64,000 nucleotides of DNA, from the NCBI GenBank assembly GCA_009784525.1, contig WRBM01000007.1, forward strand, positions 1 through 64,000, read 5' to 3'. Source of the DNA: Erysipelotrichales bacterium. Its GTDB lineage: Bacteria > Bacillota_I > Bacilli_A > Acholeplasmatales > WRBM01. Made by a program: the position numbers and the translations under genes. Positions within the stretch are counted from its first letter, which is position 1. Each line of letters starts with the position of its first letter. The notes beneath the pieces are model-generated. The model made no database searches. It saw nothing but the letters and a program-made list of their open reading frames with translations, and was not told the DNA's origin. Shown here piece by piece: positions 1 through 8,964 of this stretch.

Positions 1-60
1 AGAACTAATGCCCGTACCAGAAAAGGTCCGGCAAAAGCCATCGCTAATAAGAAGAAATAG
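1..60 (+). CDS. rpsM: 30S ribosomal protein S13, C-terminal fragment (cut by window edge)
   Basis: Translation RTNARTRKGPAKAIANKKK* is the typical S13 C-terminus; directly upstream of rpsK. Confidence 0.93.
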   Translation, partial: RTNARTRKGPAKAIANKKK

Positions 61-71
61 GAGGATAGTCT

Positions 72-461
72 ATGCCAGCAAAAAAAGTTGTGCGCAAGCG
101 CAAAGTAAAAAAGAATATACCGGTTGGTATTGCACATATTCACTCAACATTCAACAATACAATCGTTACAATTACTGACCTTGATGGTAATGCCATCGTT
201 TGGTGCAGTGCCGGAGCTTTAGGCTTCAAAGGCAGCAAAAAATCTACGCCATTTGCGGCACAGATGACAAGTGAAGCAGCAGCGAGAAACGCTATTGAAC
301 ATGGAGTCAGCAAAGTTGAAGTAATCGTTAAAGGGCCTGGACAAGGTAGAGAAGCTGCGATACGTAGTATTCAAGCTACTGGTCTGGAAATCCAAACAAT
401 TAAAGATGCGACACCAGTGCCACATAATGGATGTCGTCCGCCAAAAAGGCCTCGTGGCTAA
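72..461 (+). CDS. rpsK: 30S ribosomal protein S11
   Basis: Motifs [37 protein letters not shown]; operon context. Confidence 0.98.
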   Translation: MPAKKVVRKRKVKKNIPVGIAHIHSTFNNTIVTITDLDGNAIVWCSAGALGFKGSKKSTPFAAQMTSEAAARNAIEHGVSKVEVIVKGPGQGREAAIRSIQATGLEIQTIKDATPVPHNGCRPPKRPRG

Positions 462-494
462 TTTGAAAAAAAATTATATAGGAGGTAGCATTTT

Positions 495-1445
495 TTGAAA
501 GATTTAAAATTTGAAAAACCGCAATCAAGTATCCAGGAGGTTCTGGAAAACGGCAATAAATGCAAAATCATCATTTCTCCTTTAGAAAGAGGATGGGGAT
601 TAACCTTAGGAAATTCTTTACGGCGGATACTGTTATCTTCATTACCGGGGTGTGCAATCGTTAAAATTAAACTTGAAGGTGCACATCATGAGTTTTCAGC
701 TTTAGAAGGAGTCGTTGAGGATCTGATGACCATCATCCTTAACTTAAAAAAGATTGTTTTACAGACAGATTCTTTAGATCCTAATTTTGAAACAGAAATG
801 GAAATTGACGCTAAAGAAGGTATTGTTACTGCGGCTGATATTATCCACAGCAACAACGTTGAAGTTATTAATCTTGATCAGCACATTGCGACAGTAGCGG
901 CTAAAGGACGTTTTAGAATGACACTTACAGCTCGTCGCGGCGTTGGTTATATTGGTTCAGTAAAAAACAAAAAATTTGCGACTCAGTTAGGTGAAATCGC
1001 CATTGATTCAATTTTCACGCCGATTCTAAATGTTAATTTTGCGGTAGAAAAAGTTATGGTTGATGATAACGCCGACTTAGACAAGCTTATTCTTAATGTT
1101 GAAACAAATGGATCAATTCAAGCAAAAGATGCAGTTGCGATCGCATCTAAAATGTTAACTGAACATTTAGATATTTTTGTTGAGCTTTCTGATGAAGTTG
1201 AAGAAGAATATATGAAACCGCAAAGAGAAGACAATGCGACTAAAAAACTGGAAATGATTATTGAAGAACTTGATCTTACAGTAAGAAGTTATAACTGTCT
1301 GAAAAGAGCAGGAATTAATACTGTCGCTGAATTAGCGGCTAAAAGTGAAGAGGATATGAACAAGGTTCGTAATCTTGGGCGTAAATCCTTGAAAGAAATC
1401 AAGGAAAAATTAGCTAGCCTCGGACTTAGCTTTAATAAAGACTAA
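495..1445 (+). CDS. rpoA: DNA-directed RNA polymerase subunit alpha (TTG start)
   Basis: PLERGWGLTLGNSLRRILLSSLPG and alpha-CTD NCLKRAGINTVAEL; RBS ggagg upstream. Confidence 0.98.
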   Translation: MKDLKFEKPQSSIQEVLENGNKCKIIISPLERGWGLTLGNSLRRILLSSLPGCAIVKIKLEGAHHEFSALEGVVEDLMTIILNLKKIVLQTDSLDPNFETEMEIDAKEGIVTAADIIHSNNVEVINLDQHIATVAAKGRFRMTLTARRGVGYIGSVKNKKFATQLGEIAIDSIFTPILNVNFAVEKVMVDDNADLDKLILNVETNGSIQAKDAVAIASKMLTEHLDIFVELSDEVEEEYMKPQREDNATKKLEMIIEELDLTVRSYNCLKRAGINTVAELAAKSEEDMNKVRNLGRKSLKEIKEKLASLGLSFNKD

Positions 1446-1466
1446 TACTTAAAGGAGGAAAAATCT

Positions 1467-1820
1467 ATGCCTTACAGTAGATTACGCCGCGATAGCGCAC
1501 AAAGAAAGGCTTTACTAAGAGATTTAGTAACTGATTTAATCATTAACGAAAAAATCGAAACTACTGAATCAAAAGCTAAAGAACTTAAAAAAGTAGCTGA
1601 CAAAATGGTTACTTTAGGTAAAAGAGGCGATCTGGCTTCAATCAGACGCGCAGCTTCATTTGTTCGCAATGAAAAAGCCGGTGAAAAAACAGCTGTACAA
1701 AAATTATTTAAGGATATCGCACCACGTTATACGGAAAGAAACGGTGGATATACTAGAATCTATAAAACCGGATTACGTAAAGGTGATTCAGCGCCAATGG
1801 CAATCATTGAGTTTGTCTAA
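1467..1820 (+). CDS. rplQ: 50S ribosomal protein L17
   Basis: [46 protein letters not shown]. Confidence 0.98.
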   Translation: MPYSRLRRDSAQRKALLRDLVTDLIINEKIETTESKAKELKKVADKMVTLGKRGDLASIRRAASFVRNEKAGEKTAVQKLFKDIAPRYTERNGGYTRIYKTGLRKGDSAPMAIIEFV

Positions 1821-1825
1821 AAAGT

Positions 1826-1852
1826 AAAGAGCTTTCGGGCTCTTTTTCTTTT
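1826..1852 (+). terminator. Rho-independent terminator of the rpsK-rpoA-rplQ operon
   Basis: aaagagc-tttcgg-gctcttt hairpin followed by a T-rich tract. Confidence 0.85.
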
Positions 1853-1923
1853 GCATTATGTAAAATGTTTCTAAAATTCTAAGAAATGTGATAAAATATA
1901 AGTAGTAGATTTGGAGGATTAAA

Positions 1924-2967
1924 ATGATTGATGGATTAAATAAATTAATTGAAGAAGCTGTTAAAGAAGGAATCTTTCCAGGAGCCAACTATTCCTTAAT
2001 TGTTAAAGGCAAGAAATATTTTGGTAGCTTTGGTGCTAAAGCTTTATTACCTATTAAGGAAGAAAATAGCTTAGATACTTTATATGACATGGCATCTGTA
2101 TCTAAAGTATTATCAACTACTACGTGCGCAATGTTACTTTTAGAGCGCGGGCTTTTACGCTTAGATGATTTGGTAATAACATATTTGCCGGAATTCAAAC
2201 AACCAGAAATCACTATCTGGGATTTAATGACCCATAGTTCAGGGCTTCCGCCAATTGTGCCAGGCTTTCAAGATAAAGATAAAAAGGCCATAATCGAAAC
2301 AATTTATAACATTGAAACTAAATACCCAAAAAACACACAAATCATCTATTCTTGTGTTGGTTATATTGTATTAGGATTCGTGATTGAAAAAATTACTGGT
2401 CAAACTTTAGATGTTTTCGCGAAAGAAAATATTTTTAAACCTTTAGATATGCAAGATACTTTTTATAATCCAAAAGATGTCAAAAGGTGTGCGACTACCG
2501 AACAGCGTGGCGACAAGTTTGATCGCGGGTATGTTCATGATGAGGTTTGTAATATTTTAGATGGCAGAGCTGGAAATTCCGGTGTTTTCTCAACAGTAAA
2601 AGATATGGCTAACTTTATGGAAATGATTCTTAACAACGGAAAATTTAAAAATCAAACTTATTTCAGTAAACCAGTAATTGATTTACTATTCACTTCGCAA
2701 ATAGAAGAGCCTAATCACTTAAGTAAAAGAACTTCTAAACGTGGTTTGGGGTGGATTTTACAGGGAAGGTATTCACCTAGTGGTGATCTTGCAAGTGCGA
2801 ATACGATTATGCATACTGGCTTTACTGGTACACATCTTTTTATCGATAAAGACAATCAAATAGCTTTTTGCCTTTTAAGTAATAGAGTGCATCCAAGCAG
2901 AGATAATAATAAAATTATTGCCTGGCGGGCAAAGGTTGGGAATTATATAATTGGTCAAATGGCATAA
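1924..2967 (+). CDS. Serine hydrolase, beta-lactamase / class C penicillin-binding family
   Basis: SVSK (SxxK) motif, YSCVGY (YxN-like region), C-terminal HTGFTGT. Confidence 0.9.
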   Translation: MIDGLNKLIEEAVKEGIFPGANYSLIVKGKKYFGSFGAKALLPIKEENSLDTLYDMASVSKVLSTTTCAMLLLERGLLRLDDLVITYLPEFKQPEITIWDLMTHSSGLPPIVPGFQDKDKKAIIETIYNIETKYPKNTQIIYSCVGYIVLGFVIEKITGQTLDVFAKENIFKPLDMQDTFYNPKDVKRCATTEQRGDKFDRGYVHDEVCNILDGRAGNSGVFSTVKDMANFMEMILNNGKFKNQTYFSKPVIDLLFTSQIEEPNHLSKRTSKRGLGWILQGRYSPSGDLASANTIMHTGFTGTHLFIDKDNQIAFCLLSNRVHPSRDNNKIIAWRAKVGNYIIGQMA

Positions 2968-2989
2968 TCATTAATTTAAGGAGTATGGC

Positions 2990-3514
2990 ATGAGAAAAAA
3001 AGATATATTAGGTAAACTTGCTAAAAATCCTGAAATGATTTTTACGCATTCTATAAAGAAATTAAATAACGATGAATATTCCGCTTTTATTCACTTTTTG
3101 ACAAATTCTAAAGCTATGTTTGTTGAATCGATGGGAAAACAAGTTCAATGGGCAGGCGCTGAATATAAAATTTTGACTTACTTGTCGATAAAAGAGAAGT
3201 GGAGTTTATCGACATATTATGCGCCTGATAATGAAATACTATTTTGGTATTTCGATATAAGCAAAAAGAATTTCGTTGATGAACAAGGAATGCCTTGTAT
3301 TGATGATATTTATTTAGACTTAGCAGTGCTTCCTAATGGGCAAATCATTACTCTGGACGCTGATGAATTAAAAGAGGCCTTAGATAATGGCACTGTTTCA
3401 AAAAAAGACTTCAATAATGCTTATATTACGCATGATCTTATTATCAATAGTAAATTGGTAGAAGTGAAATTTCTAAAAGAATTAAGTTCCAAAATGCGTC
3501 TTAACTATGAATAA
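2990..3514 (+). CDS. Hypothetical protein
   Basis: ORF with RBS aaggag and good spacing; no family recognised. Confidence 0.7.
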   Translation: MRKKDILGKLAKNPEMIFTHSIKKLNNDEYSAFIHFLTNSKAMFVESMGKQVQWAGAEYKILTYLSIKEKWSLSTYYAPDNEILFWYFDISKKNFVDEQGMPCIDDIYLDLAVLPNGQIITLDADELKEALDNGTVSKKDFNNAYITHDLIINSKLVEVKFLKELSSKMRLNYE

Positions 3515-3528
3515 TTTCCAATATAAAA

Positions 3529-3570
3529 GAATAGGTGAGCCATCTTAAATAAGGGCTTACCTATTCTATT
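3529..3570. terminator. Bidirectional terminator between convergent genes
   Basis: gaataggtgagcc...gggcttacctattc hairpin flanked by A/T tracts. Confidence 0.8.
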
Positions 3571-3581
3571 TTCTAGATATT

Positions 3582-4481
3582 TTATTTATTTAGATATTCC
3601 ATAAGCTTTTTAATAGCTACTGCGCCTTCAACTTGTCCTTCATCATATAGCTCAAGTAGTTTATCTATGTTTCTTGTTGTCCGATCAACGCTTAATGGTT
3701 TTAAAGGTCTTATTATTAAGGCCTTATTTTCGCGTTCAAGATTTTCACATAAAGCTAATTGTCTATTGTATATATCGTGTCTTTTTATAATAGCCTCAAC
3801 TAAAGCCGGATATTTTCTATACATTAGTTTGATCAATCTTTTTTGCTTGAAAGCAGTTTTAATATAACCCTGATTTTGAGTTAAGACAATTACATGAAAA
3901 GTATTGCCGTCAGCAATTGATTTTTCAATCGGAATCGGATCACTAATGCCTCCATCAAGTAACTTCAAGCCATTATACTCCACAATTCTTGCGACAATGG
4001 GAACAGAACAAGACGCTCTTGTGGCTTGAAAATTATCACCAAGTTCATCTTTTTCAAACCAGACTGTTGAACCTGTCTGACAATTAATCGCGCCAGTCAG
4101 TAGTTTTATATCAGTTTCTTCAAAAACTTCCTGATCCCAAAAAAGATGTTTTTTAGGAACTGTTTTAAAAATAAAATCATAACCAAATAAGGAACGATGC
4201 TTTATTAAGTTTCTTTTACTGACGTAGCGATGATTGCCAACATAATGCTCAACAATCGTCCGGTTTCTGCCCTTTTGACCAGAAACATACGAAAGAGCGT
4301 TGGCAGTACCTGCAGAAACACCTATAATATAAGGAAACATGATGCCTTCTTCCATAAAGGCATCAAGAACTCCAGAACTATAAAAGCCACGAGTTCCACC
4401 ACCTTCTAAAATTAAGGCAGTACCTTTTGGTAACATTTTAGTGTGTTTTGTGCCTTTAACTATTGGCTGTGAGAATTTCAT
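3582..4481 (-). CDS. Patatin-like phospholipase family protein
   Basis: GGGTRGFYSSGVLDA oxyanion motif, GVSAG nucleophile elbow, DGG; RBS aaaggagg supports the Met at 4481 rather than the ORF-track start. Confidence 0.9.
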   Translation of the reverse strand: MKFSQPIVKGTKHTKMLPKGTALILEGGGTRGFYSSGVLDAFMEEGIMFPYIIGVSAGTANALSYVSGQKGRNRTIVEHYVGNHRYVSKRNLIKHRSLFGYDFIFKTVPKKHLFWDQEVFEETDIKLLTGAINCQTGSTVWFEKDELGDNFQATRASCSVPIVARIVEYNGLKLLDGGISDPIPIEKSIADGNTFHVIVLTQNQGYIKTAFKQKRLIKLMYRKYPALVEAIIKRHDIYNRQLALCENLERENKALIIRPLKPLSVDRTTRNIDKLLELYDEGQVEGAVAIKKLMEYLNK

Positions 4482-4742
4482 CAATGTTTCCTCCTTTGAA
4501 ATTTTCAGATTAAAATAATTATACCGCAGCTGACTTGAAAAAGCAAGCATTGTAATTTAAATCTATAAATATAATTTCTGACAGTAAATTAAAGAATGAA
4601 GAAGTATTAATGGTTATTCAATTAAGTTAAAGTTGATTTTTTGAAAAAATAGTTTATTTCAATAAGAACACATTTATTCCTTAGGAAAAAGTGTAATTTA
4701 TCTTTACAAGCATGACAAAGCAAAAAGTCTAGACGTTTTTCC

Positions 4743-4777
4743 AAAAAAATACTGAGTCTTTTTGAAAGCTCAGTATT
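4743..4777 (-). terminator. Terminator downstream of the small RHH-like gene
   Basis: aatactgag...ctcagtatt hairpin followed by a T tract on the minus strand. Confidence 0.7.
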
Positions 4778-4781
4778 TGTA

Positions 4782-4985
4782 TTAATTATTCTTTTCTTCA
4801 AATGATGTCTTTTTTCTTTTTTTAACACACTCTGATAAAAGATATTCAATCTGACCATTAATTGATCGAAAATCAGCCTCAGCCCAGGCTACTAAATCCG
4901 ACCAAAGTGTTTCTGAAAGTCTAAGAAGAAGTTGCTTTTTGTTATTGTTGTTTTCTGGAATCGGAAGTTTCTTATCCAGTGCCAT
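4782..4985 (-). CDS. Small Arc/ribbon-helix-helix-like protein
   Basis: 67 aa, QLLLRLSETLWSDLVAWAEADFRSINGQIEYLLSECVKKR resembles the Arc RHH pattern; coupled to the SPFH gene. Confidence 0.65.
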   Translation of the reverse strand: MALDKKLPIPENNNNKKQLLLRLSETLWSDLVAWAEADFRSINGQIEYLLSECVKKRKKTSFEEKNN

Positions 4986-4987
4986 AA

Positions 4988-5989
4988 TTAATAAAGTGTA
5001 CCGCTATTAACTACAGGCTGAGCATCTTTATTTCCGCAAAGTACAACTAATAGATTACTGACCATTTGCGCTTTACGTTCTTCATCTAGTTGAACAAAAC
5101 CGCCTTCTTTTAGCTTAGATATAGCCATTTCCACCATTCCAACAGCACCTTCAACAATCATTTGCTTAGCATCAATTATCGCTGAAGCTTGTTGTCTCTG
5201 AAGCATTACTGCAGCTATTTCCTGAGCATAAGATAGGTGAGTAATTTTAGCTTCAAGGATTTCTAAGCCAGCAACTTCAACTTTAGCTTGAATCTCTTCT
5301 TTTAAGCGGTCCGCAACTTCTTGACTTGAGCCTCTTAATGATTTTTCGTTATCATCACTGCTAGAAGTATCGTATGGGTATAATCTCACAACATTTCTTA
5401 AAGCTGAGTCGCACTGAGTAGAAAGATACTCTTTAAAGTTATCGACATTAAAGACAGCTTTTGCAGTATCAACGATTTGCCAAATAACAACGATTCCGAT
5501 TATAATTGGATTTCCTAACTGATCATTGATTTTTTGTCTGTCATTACTTAAAGTCATGGCTTTAAGTGAAAGCCTTTTGTTCGTTAACATTGAAGAAGCA
5601 ACACTTGCAATAGATGGTGCTTGATTCGCATCAGGATTAAGAATCGAAGGAGTTTCTTGAAGTACAGTATTAACAGGTCTTGCGAAAGGGTTTACGAAAA
5701 AGAAACCATTGCCTTGTAAAGTTCCATGATAATTACCGAAAAGTGTTAAAACTAATGCTTCATTGGGTTTTAAGATTCTAAGGCCTGCTGATAGAAAGCA
5801 ACTAATAATAAACGAAAGTAAGCATGCGCCAAATAGAACTCCAGCAAGTACAAATGACTCTTCAACTATAAACCAAATGCCGAAACCGATTGCGGCAAGT
5901 GAGGCTATAAATAAAATAATTGTGATAATAAGCATTATCATTCCGCTCATTGGCTTTAAAATTTTTTCTTTAGTAATATAATTTGTCAT
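4988..5989 (-). CDS. SPFH (stomatin/prohibitin/flotillin) domain membrane protein
   Basis: N-terminal TM helices then LKPNEALVLTLFGNYHGTLQGNGFFFVNPF; LEILEAKITHLSYAQEIAAVMLQRQQASAIIDAKQ. Confidence 0.93.
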   Translation of the reverse strand: MTNYITKEKILKPMSGMIMLIITIILFIASLAAIGFGIWFIVEESFVLAGVLFGACLLSFIISCFLSAGLRILKPNEALVLTLFGNYHGTLQGNGFFFVNPFARPVNTVLQETPSILNPDANQAPSIASVASSMLTNKRLSLKAMTLSNDRQKINDQLGNPIIIGIVVIWQIVDTAKAVFNVDNFKEYLSTQCDSALRNVVRLYPYDTSSSDDNEKSLRGSSQEVADRLKEEIQAKVEVAGLEILEAKITHLSYAQEIAAVMLQRQQASAIIDAKQMIVEGAVGMVEMAISKLKEGGFVQLDEERKAQMVSNLLVVLCGNKDAQPVVNSGTLY

Positions 5990-6128
5990 TTTTATTTTCT
6001 CCGTTTCTGATATTGTTTTGATATCATTAATATATTACCACAATATCAAAAATGTGTCAATAAGAAAATGTTAAAATTGTTTTTATTAACAAAAAATGAT
6101 ATAATATTCATAATAAGGAAAATGATAT

Positions 6129-6971
6129 ATGGAAACACTTGTATTAATTGATGGGCATAATTTGCTTTTCAAAATGTTCTTTGGTATGCCTTCGACGATT
6201 AAGAATCAAAATGGGAAATGCATTCATGCTGTATTAGGTTTTACTTCGGCAGTTCTAAAAATAATTCGGGCTTTAGAAGCAAATTATATTTTAATTGTTT
6301 TTGATTCAGAAGAAAGCTCAGATCGCAATTTAATTAATCCGGCATATAAACAAAACAGAGTTGATTATAGTTTGGTCTGTGAAGATGAAAACCCTTTTTC
6401 TCAGTATCCAGAAATAATTTCGGTTTTAAAATATTTAAAACTACCTTTTTTTGAAGCAAGAGGTGTAGAGGCTGATGATGTTATCTGTGATTATACAGGA
6501 ATAAAAAATCTAAAAAAGATAATTGTTTCTAATGATTCTGATTTTTTACAGTTAGTAAATGCAGATACAGTTCTATATAAGTATAACGGCGATGCTTCCA
6601 TGTTTTTTAATGAAGAAAAAGTAAAAGAAAAATATTTGATTTCGCCTTGCTTTTTTGCGGATTTTAAAGCTTTGTGTGGCGATGCTTCAGATAATGTCAA
6701 AGGTGTTCCGAAAGTTGGCAAAGTGACGGCCGCAAAATTAATTAATGAATTTGGTGGAGTAATGGATATTATCAAAAATGCTGATAATATAAAAAGTCAA
6801 ACACTTAAAGAAGCTATCAAGGAACATCAGGAACTAATCTTGAATAATTTAAAGGTAGTTCGATTAGAAGCAAAAGATGCAAGACCTTTTTTGGTTGAAG
6901 AATTAGCATTTAATCCAATCATTAAAGGATTAAGAGCGACAGATATCTTAAAGACTTTAAAAATATTTTAG
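6129..6971 (+). CDS. Stand-alone 5'-3' exonuclease (PolA N-terminal/FEN-like)
   Basis: LIDGHNLLFKMFF, EADDVICDY, VSNDSDFLQL, GDASDNVKGVPKVGKVTAAKLI. Confidence 0.95.
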   Translation: METLVLIDGHNLLFKMFFGMPSTIKNQNGKCIHAVLGFTSAVLKIIRALEANYILIVFDSEESSDRNLINPAYKQNRVDYSLVCEDENPFSQYPEIISVLKYLKLPFFEARGVEADDVICDYTGIKNLKKIIVSNDSDFLQLVNADTVLYKYNGDASMFFNEEKVKEKYLISPCFFADFKALCGDASDNVKGVPKVGKVTAAKLINEFGGVMDIIKNADNIKSQTLKEAIKEHQELILNNLKVVRLEAKDARPFLVEELAFNPIIKGLRATDILKTLKIF

Positions 6972-6982
6972 GAAGTGACATT

Positions 6983-7867
6983 TTGAAGAATAAGTTTGTT
7001 AGAAAATATGTTAACATCGTTTTTGGTGTTTTCTTAGTAGCGTTGGGTTTTACAATTTTTCTAGTTCCGCATAATTTGGTGATTGGCGGTGTCAGTGGCC
7101 TAGGAATTATACTTGGTAATTTTTGGGACTTTAATTTAGCTTTGATTCTATTAGCGGTAAATATACTACTTTTATTTATAGCACTGATCTTTATGGGAAA
7201 GAAGTTTTTTCTAAATACCATTTTAGGTGCACTTTTGTTTCCTTGTTTTACTTTTTTGATTAACTTATCGGAAATAGTTTATCATCTGCAGGTCGAAGAT
7301 TTACTATTAAGCATTATTTCAAGTTCTGTTATAATGGGTATTGGTTTAGGGTTAGCTTTAAAAGAAGGGGCAAACACTGGTGGAACAGACGTTTTACAAG
7401 CAGTTATTTTTAAATATTTTCACATTCCTTTTTCCAAAAGCCTTTATTTGATTGATGGAATAGTAATTGTTCTTGGTGTAATAGTTTTCAATGATTTTCA
7501 AATTGGTCTTTATGCGATTATCTTTTTGATTATTTGTGGCAAAGTAATTGATGCGGTTGTTTTCGGTGGCTTTAATAAAAGAGCAACTTATATTATCAGC
7601 GAAGCTAAAGATGAAATAAAAACGCAAATCTTTCGAGTGCTTAGTCGTGGTGTAAGTGAAATGCCTATTAAGGGTGGCTACCAACAAGAAAGTCGGACGA
7701 TGCTTTTATGTGTTTTATCAACGCGCGAGTATTTTGTTTTAAGGAGCATTGTCGAAAAAATTGATCCAAAAGCTTTTTTATTTGTGACAAAAGCAACAGA
7801 AGTTCGTGGTCTAGGATTTAGTTTTGACGAGCAGATCCTGCCGATCATTGAAAACAACAAGCCGTAA
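6983..7867 (+). CDS. YitT family membrane protein (DUF2179 C-terminus)
   Basis: Multi-TM N-terminus, LKEGANTGGTDVLQAVI, soluble C-terminal domain. Confidence 0.9.
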   Translation: MKNKFVRKYVNIVFGVFLVALGFTIFLVPHNLVIGGVSGLGIILGNFWDFNLALILLAVNILLLFIALIFMGKKFFLNTILGALLFPCFTFLINLSEIVYHLQVEDLLLSIISSSVIMGIGLGLALKEGANTGGTDVLQAVIFKYFHIPFSKSLYLIDGIVIVLGVIVFNDFQIGLYAIIFLIICGKVIDAVVFGGFNKRATYIISEAKDEIKTQIFRVLSRGVSEMPIKGGYQQESRTMLLCVLSTREYFVLRSIVEKIDPKAFLFVTKATEVRGLGFSFDEQILPIIENNKP

Positions 7868-7917
7868 TTTGGCTCTGATAAAAGCTAAAACAAAATTTAT
7901 TAGTAAGGAGAATAGAA

Positions 7918-8331
7918 ATGTCTGGCAACATAAAAATTAAACAATATGACGACAACAGAGATGATAAAGCAGTGTTTGCCCTAATGCGTTTAGAAGCAGA
8001 CTGGGGAGGTTATTGCGACTCTGTTAATGTTGAAAACTATAAGATTGCTTTAAAAGAAAGTCTAACATATGTTCTTTATAATGACAATATTCTTTGTGGA
8101 TTTATTAGAGTTCGTGATGATTTTGGTTTTGCGGTTTATATTCATGATTTGCTTGTCGGAAAAATGTATCGCGGTAATAGTTATGGTAAAATGCTAATTG
8201 AGCATGTTGCGGACAACTTCTTAAATAGTACTGTTTATGTTATGTCTGATGTTGATGATTATTATCATAAACAAGGTTATAAAACGATCGAAGGGCGCAT
8301 AATTATCGTAAGAGAGAAATCATCATGCTAA
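7918..8331 (+). CDS. GNAT family N-acetyltransferase
   Basis: GFIRVRDDFGFAVYIHDLLVGKMYRGNSYGKMLIEHV (GNAT motif A). Confidence 0.85.
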   Translation: MSGNIKIKQYDDNRDDKAVFALMRLEADWGGYCDSVNVENYKIALKESLTYVLYNDNILCGFIRVRDDFGFAVYIHDLLVGKMYRGNSYGKMLIEHVADNFLNSTVYVMSDVDDYYHKQGYKTIEGRIIIVREKSSC

Positions 8332-8726
8332 AAGAATACAGTTTAAAGACGGATAAAGAAGGACTCTATGATATTACCTCTAAAGTTTTTGAGGCAGTAA
8401 AAGAAAGTGATATTAAACAAGGCATTGTTGTTTGTTATAATGTTCATACGACTGCTGGGATAACTGTTAACGAAAACTGTGACGATGATGTTAAAGGAGA
8501 TATCCTTTTAGGACTTTCTAAAGCTTTTCCAGATAGATTAGAATTTAAACATGGCGAAGGCAATTCTTGTGCTCATCTGAAAGCTAGTTGTGTTGGGGCG
8601 AGTCAGACATTTATAATTGCAAATGGAAAAATACTGCTTGGAACCTGGCAGGGAATTTATTTTTGTGAGTTTGATGGTCCAAGACAAAGACGTTTTTATG
8701 TTAAAGTTATAGCTGATAAAAATTAA
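8325..8726 (+). CDS. YjbQ/UPF0047 family protein
   Basis: NVHTTAGITVNENCDDDV, HGEGNSCAHLKASCVGASQTFIIANGKILLGTWQGIYFCEFDGPRQRRFYVKV; overlaps the upstream GNAT gene. Confidence 0.95.
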   Translation: MLKEYSLKTDKEGLYDITSKVFEAVKESDIKQGIVVCYNVHTTAGITVNENCDDDVKGDILLGLSKAFPDRLEFKHGEGNSCAHLKASCVGASQTFIIANGKILLGTWQGIYFCEFDGPRQRRFYVKVIADKN

Positions 8727-8730
8727 CCAT

Positions 8731-8759
8731 GTCCGCAGGTAAAAGCCTGTGGACTTTTT
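8731..8759 (+). terminator. Rho-independent terminator
   Basis: gtccgcagg-taaaa-gcctgtggac-ttttt. Confidence 0.85.
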
Positions 8760-8842
8760 AAGCTCTTTAGACGAAGTTAATGTCGTCATCCTGAGCCTTT
8801 AAGCGGAAATATCGAAATTTGTCGAAAAAGCTCAATATCTTA

Positions 8843-8872
8843 TTGACAAATCGGAGAAACGTATGTTATAAT
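8843..8872 (+). promoter_or_regulatory. SigA-type promoter for the InlB-repeat lipoprotein
   Basis: TTGACA (8843-8848), 18-nt spacer, TATAAT (8867-8872). Confidence 0.8.
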
Positions 8873-8964
8873 GATAGCGTTTCCATTGATTTATGCATAT
8901 ATTATATTTTGGAGGAATAATTTTGCATAAACAATGCTCGAATCAAATAAGAAAGGAAGAGAAG

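Noticed and set aside
4622-4858. 78-aa minus-strand ORF
   Set aside because: Overlaps the RHH-like gene in another frame, runs through its terminator hairpin, no convincing RBS.
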